26,684 nt of DNA from Acidisphaera sp035272265. GTDB lineage: Bacteria; Pseudomonadota; Alphaproteobacteria; Acetobacterales; Acetobacteraceae. Each line of letters opens with the position of its first letter. The stretch's first letter is position 1. This document shows, piece after piece, positions 24,438 to 26,684 of this stretch. The stretch spans positions 1 through 26,684 of the forward strand of contig DATEQV010000281.1 in assembly GCA_035272265.1 (NCBI GenBank), given 5' to 3'. The notes under the pieces are model-generated. The model was given only the letters and a program-made list of their open reading frames with translations. It did no database searches and was not told the origin of the DNA. The translations under genes and the position numbers were made by a program.

Positions 24438-26051
24438 TCAGGCGGGCTTGCCGACGGCGTTCACCCACCCGGTGACAACGCCGGCGTTGTCGACCCTGGC
24501 GAAGACCATGACGCTCAGCGTGTCGTCCCCGTAGGCCATCCACGGCGTGCCCGTGCGAGGCCGCTGGGCGGTCGTGCCGTGGCGCGGGCCGAGGCTGATC
24601 TGGTTCGGCATCTGGTCGTGAAAGGCGGCGCCGCCCATCGCCAGGGTGCCGAGGGTTTGCTCCGTCAGGCCGCGCGGGGAGTTGACGACGCGGTTGCCGA
24701 ACTTTGTCACCAGCGGCAGCACCGCCGGATGGACCCGCCAGACATGATCGAAATTGCTCGCGGCGTCGTCGAACGTGTTGCCGATGAAGATGCTGGGGCC
24801 GCTGTCGGGTCCGAGATTCACCGCGGCGTCGCCGCCGTTGTAGATCGCGCCGATCGAAACGACCGGGCCATGGCCATCGGCGAGGATGCCGAACGACTGC
24901 AGCGCGCCGGCGCCGCCGGGCCCTCCGGCGCCGAAGACGCAACCGGGGCCGATGTTGAGAACGGCGCCGTTGCTCGGCGCGTGGCGGACGCCGTACTGGT
25001 TGGTGACCGAGGTGCAGTGGATGAGCTGGATGCTGCCGCACGTGCCGGCGACGCCGAAGCCGGTCTGCCCGACGATGTCACCCGACGCGTTCGCACCGCC
25101 GCCGTCCGCCCAGCACTGGACGTAGGTGACGGAATTTGACTCGGTCATGAAATCGACCTGGTAGCCGAGCGAGGTGACCTGCGCGATCTGGATCGAGCCG
25201 CCGTTGCTGCTGGTGTAGATGCCGTAGCCGGAGCGGTAACCCGCAGTCGGACCGGGCGCAGTGACGGTGAGATACGGCCACAGATGCGCGCCGATGATGT
25301 GGCATGTGTCGCCGCCGGCCGCGAGCCAGATCGAGTTGATGTTGTCCGCGTGTATGTTGCGCAGCACCTGGCGGTCGACGGCCGGGTCGCCCTCGCCGCG
25401 GATGCCGTGGTCGAACCCGAGCACCTGAAGATTGTCGAGCAGGCAGTTGTCGCCCGCGAGCGTAATTCCCGTTCCGTTCCTGGCCATCCGGGCCACCAGT
25501 GACGCCGCGGCTGCAGCTGTGGCCGGGTTGGCGGACGGCAGATCGGACGCGATCACCATGCAGTTGCGAAGGATATTACCCTTTGCGAGCGTGATCCCGC
25601 TGCCTAGGATCAGCTTCGATCCTCCGACGGAAAAATATGAAACCGCCGGCGTGTATTGCTGCGAGGTCGGCGTGAAGTCGCCGCATATCTCGACATTGGG
25701 CGCCGTCGACAGCGCACCGGCAGCGTGGAATGTGCCTGGGATATAGAGGCGCCCACCGCCCTCATTGCCGAGTTTCCTAAAGGCCGCGTTGAGAGCGGCG
25801 GTGTCGTCGGTCGGTGTGCCGCCCACCACGCCCCGGGCGCCGAAATCGTACGGGGTGCGGAGATTGTCGAAGCGTGCGGCGAGGCCGATCGGCTGCGTAG
25901 CGCCGGCCGCAGTGAACGGCGCGAGCGGGGGAAGAGCGATCGGGGCGTCGGCCTCGTTCGAGAGCCTGGCCTGCGCCAGGGCTGCACCTGGCAGCAGGCC
26001 TCCGAGGAGGCTTCCGGCGCGCAGCATGGCGCGGCGTCTCAGCGTGGTCAC
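24438..26051 (-). CDS. Tat-exported right-handed beta-helix protein (pectate-lyase-3/GH28-related type)
   Basis: From GTG 26051 the protein has 537 residues. It opens TTLRRRAMLRAGSLLGGLLPGAALA, a Tat-type signal with a twin Arg and a hydrophobic core. The mature start contains YDFGARGVVGGTPTDDTAALNAAF and GGGRLYIPGTFH, typical of Pectate_lyase_3/GH28-related parallel beta-helices. Gly/Asn/Asp-rich repeats follow (for example DNLQVLGFDHGIRGEGD and NIHADNINSIWLAAGGD). A C-terminal part from about 470 resembles phage-tail or exported beta-helix ends (GTTAQRPRTGTPWMAYGD). It may act on a polysaccharide, but no catalytic residues can be assigned. The open frame extends upstream to 26267 with an unlikely Pro/Arg-rich leader; an ATG at 26027 is the other candidate and would drop the twin Arg. 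Confidence 0.82.
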   Translation of the reverse strand: MTTLRRRAMLRAGSLLGGLLPGAALAQARLSNEADAPIALPPLAPFTAAGATQPIGLAARFDNLRTPYDFGARGVVGGTPTDDTAALNAAFRKLGNEGGGRLYIPGTFHAAGALSTAPNVEICGDFTPTSQQYTPAVSYFSVGGSKLILGSGITLAKGNILRNCMVIASDLPSANPATAAAAASLVARMARNGTGITLAGDNCLLDNLQVLGFDHGIRGEGDPAVDRQVLRNIHADNINSIWLAAGGDTCHIIGAHLWPYLTVTAPGPTAGYRSGYGIYTSSNGGSIQIAQVTSLGYQVDFMTESNSVTYVQCWADGGGANASGDIVGQTGFGVAGTCGSIQLIHCTSVTNQYGVRHAPSNGAVLNIGPGCVFGAGGPGGAGALQSFGILADGHGPVVSIGAIYNGGDAAVNLGPDSGPSIFIGNTFDDAASNFDHVWRVHPAVLPLVTKFGNRVVNSPRGLTEQTLGTLAMGGAAFHDQMPNQISLGPRHGTTAQRPRTGTPWMAYGDDTLSVMVFARVDNAGVVTGWVNAVGKPA

Positions 26052-26514
26052 GGGAGCTACCGGGCGGCAGGGCGGGTGCCCGGCCTGTGCGACGTGCAAC
26101 TGGGGCTCACTCGATGGCCTTCGAAAGCCGGTTGGGGCGCTGGGCAGACGAGTTGGGTTCCGGCCCGGGTTATCACTCGGAGCCGTGGACCGCTGACGAG
26201 GACGGGGCGGACAGCTCGATCTCACATAATACACCGTGCACGGAACTTGGCCTCTCTGGCCGCCCACTTAGCTTGGGTCGGCCAGGGTCACACGCTTCGC
26301 AACTGAACTGCCCAAATTGAAATGGGGTTTATCTGCGTTTCGCCACGATACTGACCCTGGGGACGTCGTCGGCGTCACCGGTCTCCATTCTGGTAGCGCT
26401 GCAAGGAACAAAACTCGCATCAAAGCCCAAGCCATCGAGAACAGAAATGTAGAGACCTTTGCTGCCTACCCACCACACGAAATCATGTTCCGGTCCTCAG
26501 GACTCCCCTCATTC
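26052..26514. other. Gene-free region with a drop in GC
   Basis: No gene is supported here. From about 26290 the base composition changes to lower GC than the rest of the window. An inverted pair CCAGGGTCA (26282-26290) and TGACCCTGG (26352-26360) lies within it, and a small palindrome GTCCTCAGGAC lies near 26493. The stretch probably includes the non-coding end of the insertion sequence that begins at the transposase gene. The exact IS boundary could not be placed. Confidence 0.5.
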
Positions 26515-26684
26515 CTATATTGCACCGAACGTCTCAACGAAGACCGGTTGCTCTATCAGCATTTCGGCGAACCGATCGACGAGGGGGCGTAGGAGATGCT
26601 CCGGCATGTTGGGGATGAGTTCGTAGAGCATGGCGCCTTGGCGGAATAGCGAGTGAGTGCGTCGCTTAGTCGTGTTGGTTTTGA
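26515..26684 (-). CDS. IS4-family-type transposase, C-terminal end (partial)
   Basis: The last 56 codons of a frame that enters from beyond the window edge on the - strand and stops at TAG (26515-26517). The visible protein contains RRTHSLFRQGAMLYELIPNM, then PEHLLRPLVDRFAEML and ends PVFVETFGAI. This matches my recollection of the C-terminus of DDE transposases of IS4-like elements (an R-x-H-S-L-F-R-Q-G stretch followed by a helical tail). The catalytic DDE residues lie outside the window, so activity cannot be judged. Its composition is lower in GC than neighbouring genes, consistent with a mobile origin. The family assignment comes from memory of similar sequences, not a search. Confidence 0.7.
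   Translation of the reverse strand, partial: KTNTTKRRTHSLFRQGAMLYELIPNMPEHLLRPLVDRFAEMLIEQPVFVETFGAI

Noticed and set aside
24901..24945. Short tandem GCC/GGC-rich runs considered as a possible CRISPR or tandem repeat
   Set aside because: They are codon-level low complexity within the beta-helix gene (Gly/Ala-rich), with no spaced direct repeats.
26317..26592. Open frame of 91 codons on the + strand
   Set aside because: Its last part is antisense to the transposase end, and its product resembles no family. It is probably chance in lower-GC sequence.

Overview
The window is GC-rich with strong G/C bias at third codon positions. It encodes hopanoid-tailoring enzymes and a class I (archaeal-type) lysyl-tRNA synthetase, and it carries palindromic intergenic repeats beginning with CGTCATTG. 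Together these point to an alphaproteobacterium, most likely of the Rhodospirillales/Acetobacteraceae type. No rRNA, tRNA, CRISPR array or replication origin was seen. Taxonomy is an inference from gene content only.

Layout. (1) Positions 2-4533, + strand: the end of dxs (isoprenoid precursor synthesis), then a hopanoid series hpnM-hpnI-hpnJ-hpnK, which would build the glucosamine/cyclitol ether head group of bacteriohopanetetrol (BHT). (2) 4619-7778, + strand: a class I methyltransferase with a Pro/Ala-rich tail, an agmatinase-family ureohydrolase, and an overlapping discoidin-FkbM methyltransferase fusion. Their position directly after hpnK makes a link to head-group chemistry worth testing. 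(3) 7916-10036, - strand: glycogen debranching enzyme glgX, divergent from a MaoC-type dehydratase and an AI-2E family permease. (4) 11882-15644: a long palindromic repeat, then on the - strand an MprF-like membrane protein whose transferase domain stops half way, overlapping the class I lysyl-tRNA synthetase. (5) 15787-19968, + strand: a DinG/XPD-like Fe-S helicase, a TerB-like protein and an epoxide-hydrolase-like alpha/beta hydrolase. (6) 19965-22002, - strand: a small unidentified ORF and an exported arylsulfatase. (7) 22489-24426, + strand: an EF-G-like GTPase. (8) 24438-26051, - strand: a Tat-exported right-handed beta-helix protein. (9) 26052-26684: lower-GC sequence ending in the C-terminus of an IS4-type transposase cut by the window edge.

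How the genes may work together: Dxs feeds C5 units to hopanoids, HpnI/K/J add and remodel the sugar on BHT, and HpnM is a periplasmic lipid-shuttle type protein. Lysyl-tRNA synthetase would supply Lys-tRNA(Lys) to a neighbouring lysyl-phosphatidylglycerol synthase, but the neighbour here appears to have lost the second half of that domain. The remaining genes look like ordinary chromosomal metabolism. The most notable signals are the ureohydrolase and FkbM genes behind hpnK, and the lysK/truncated-mprF pair bordered by a repeat.
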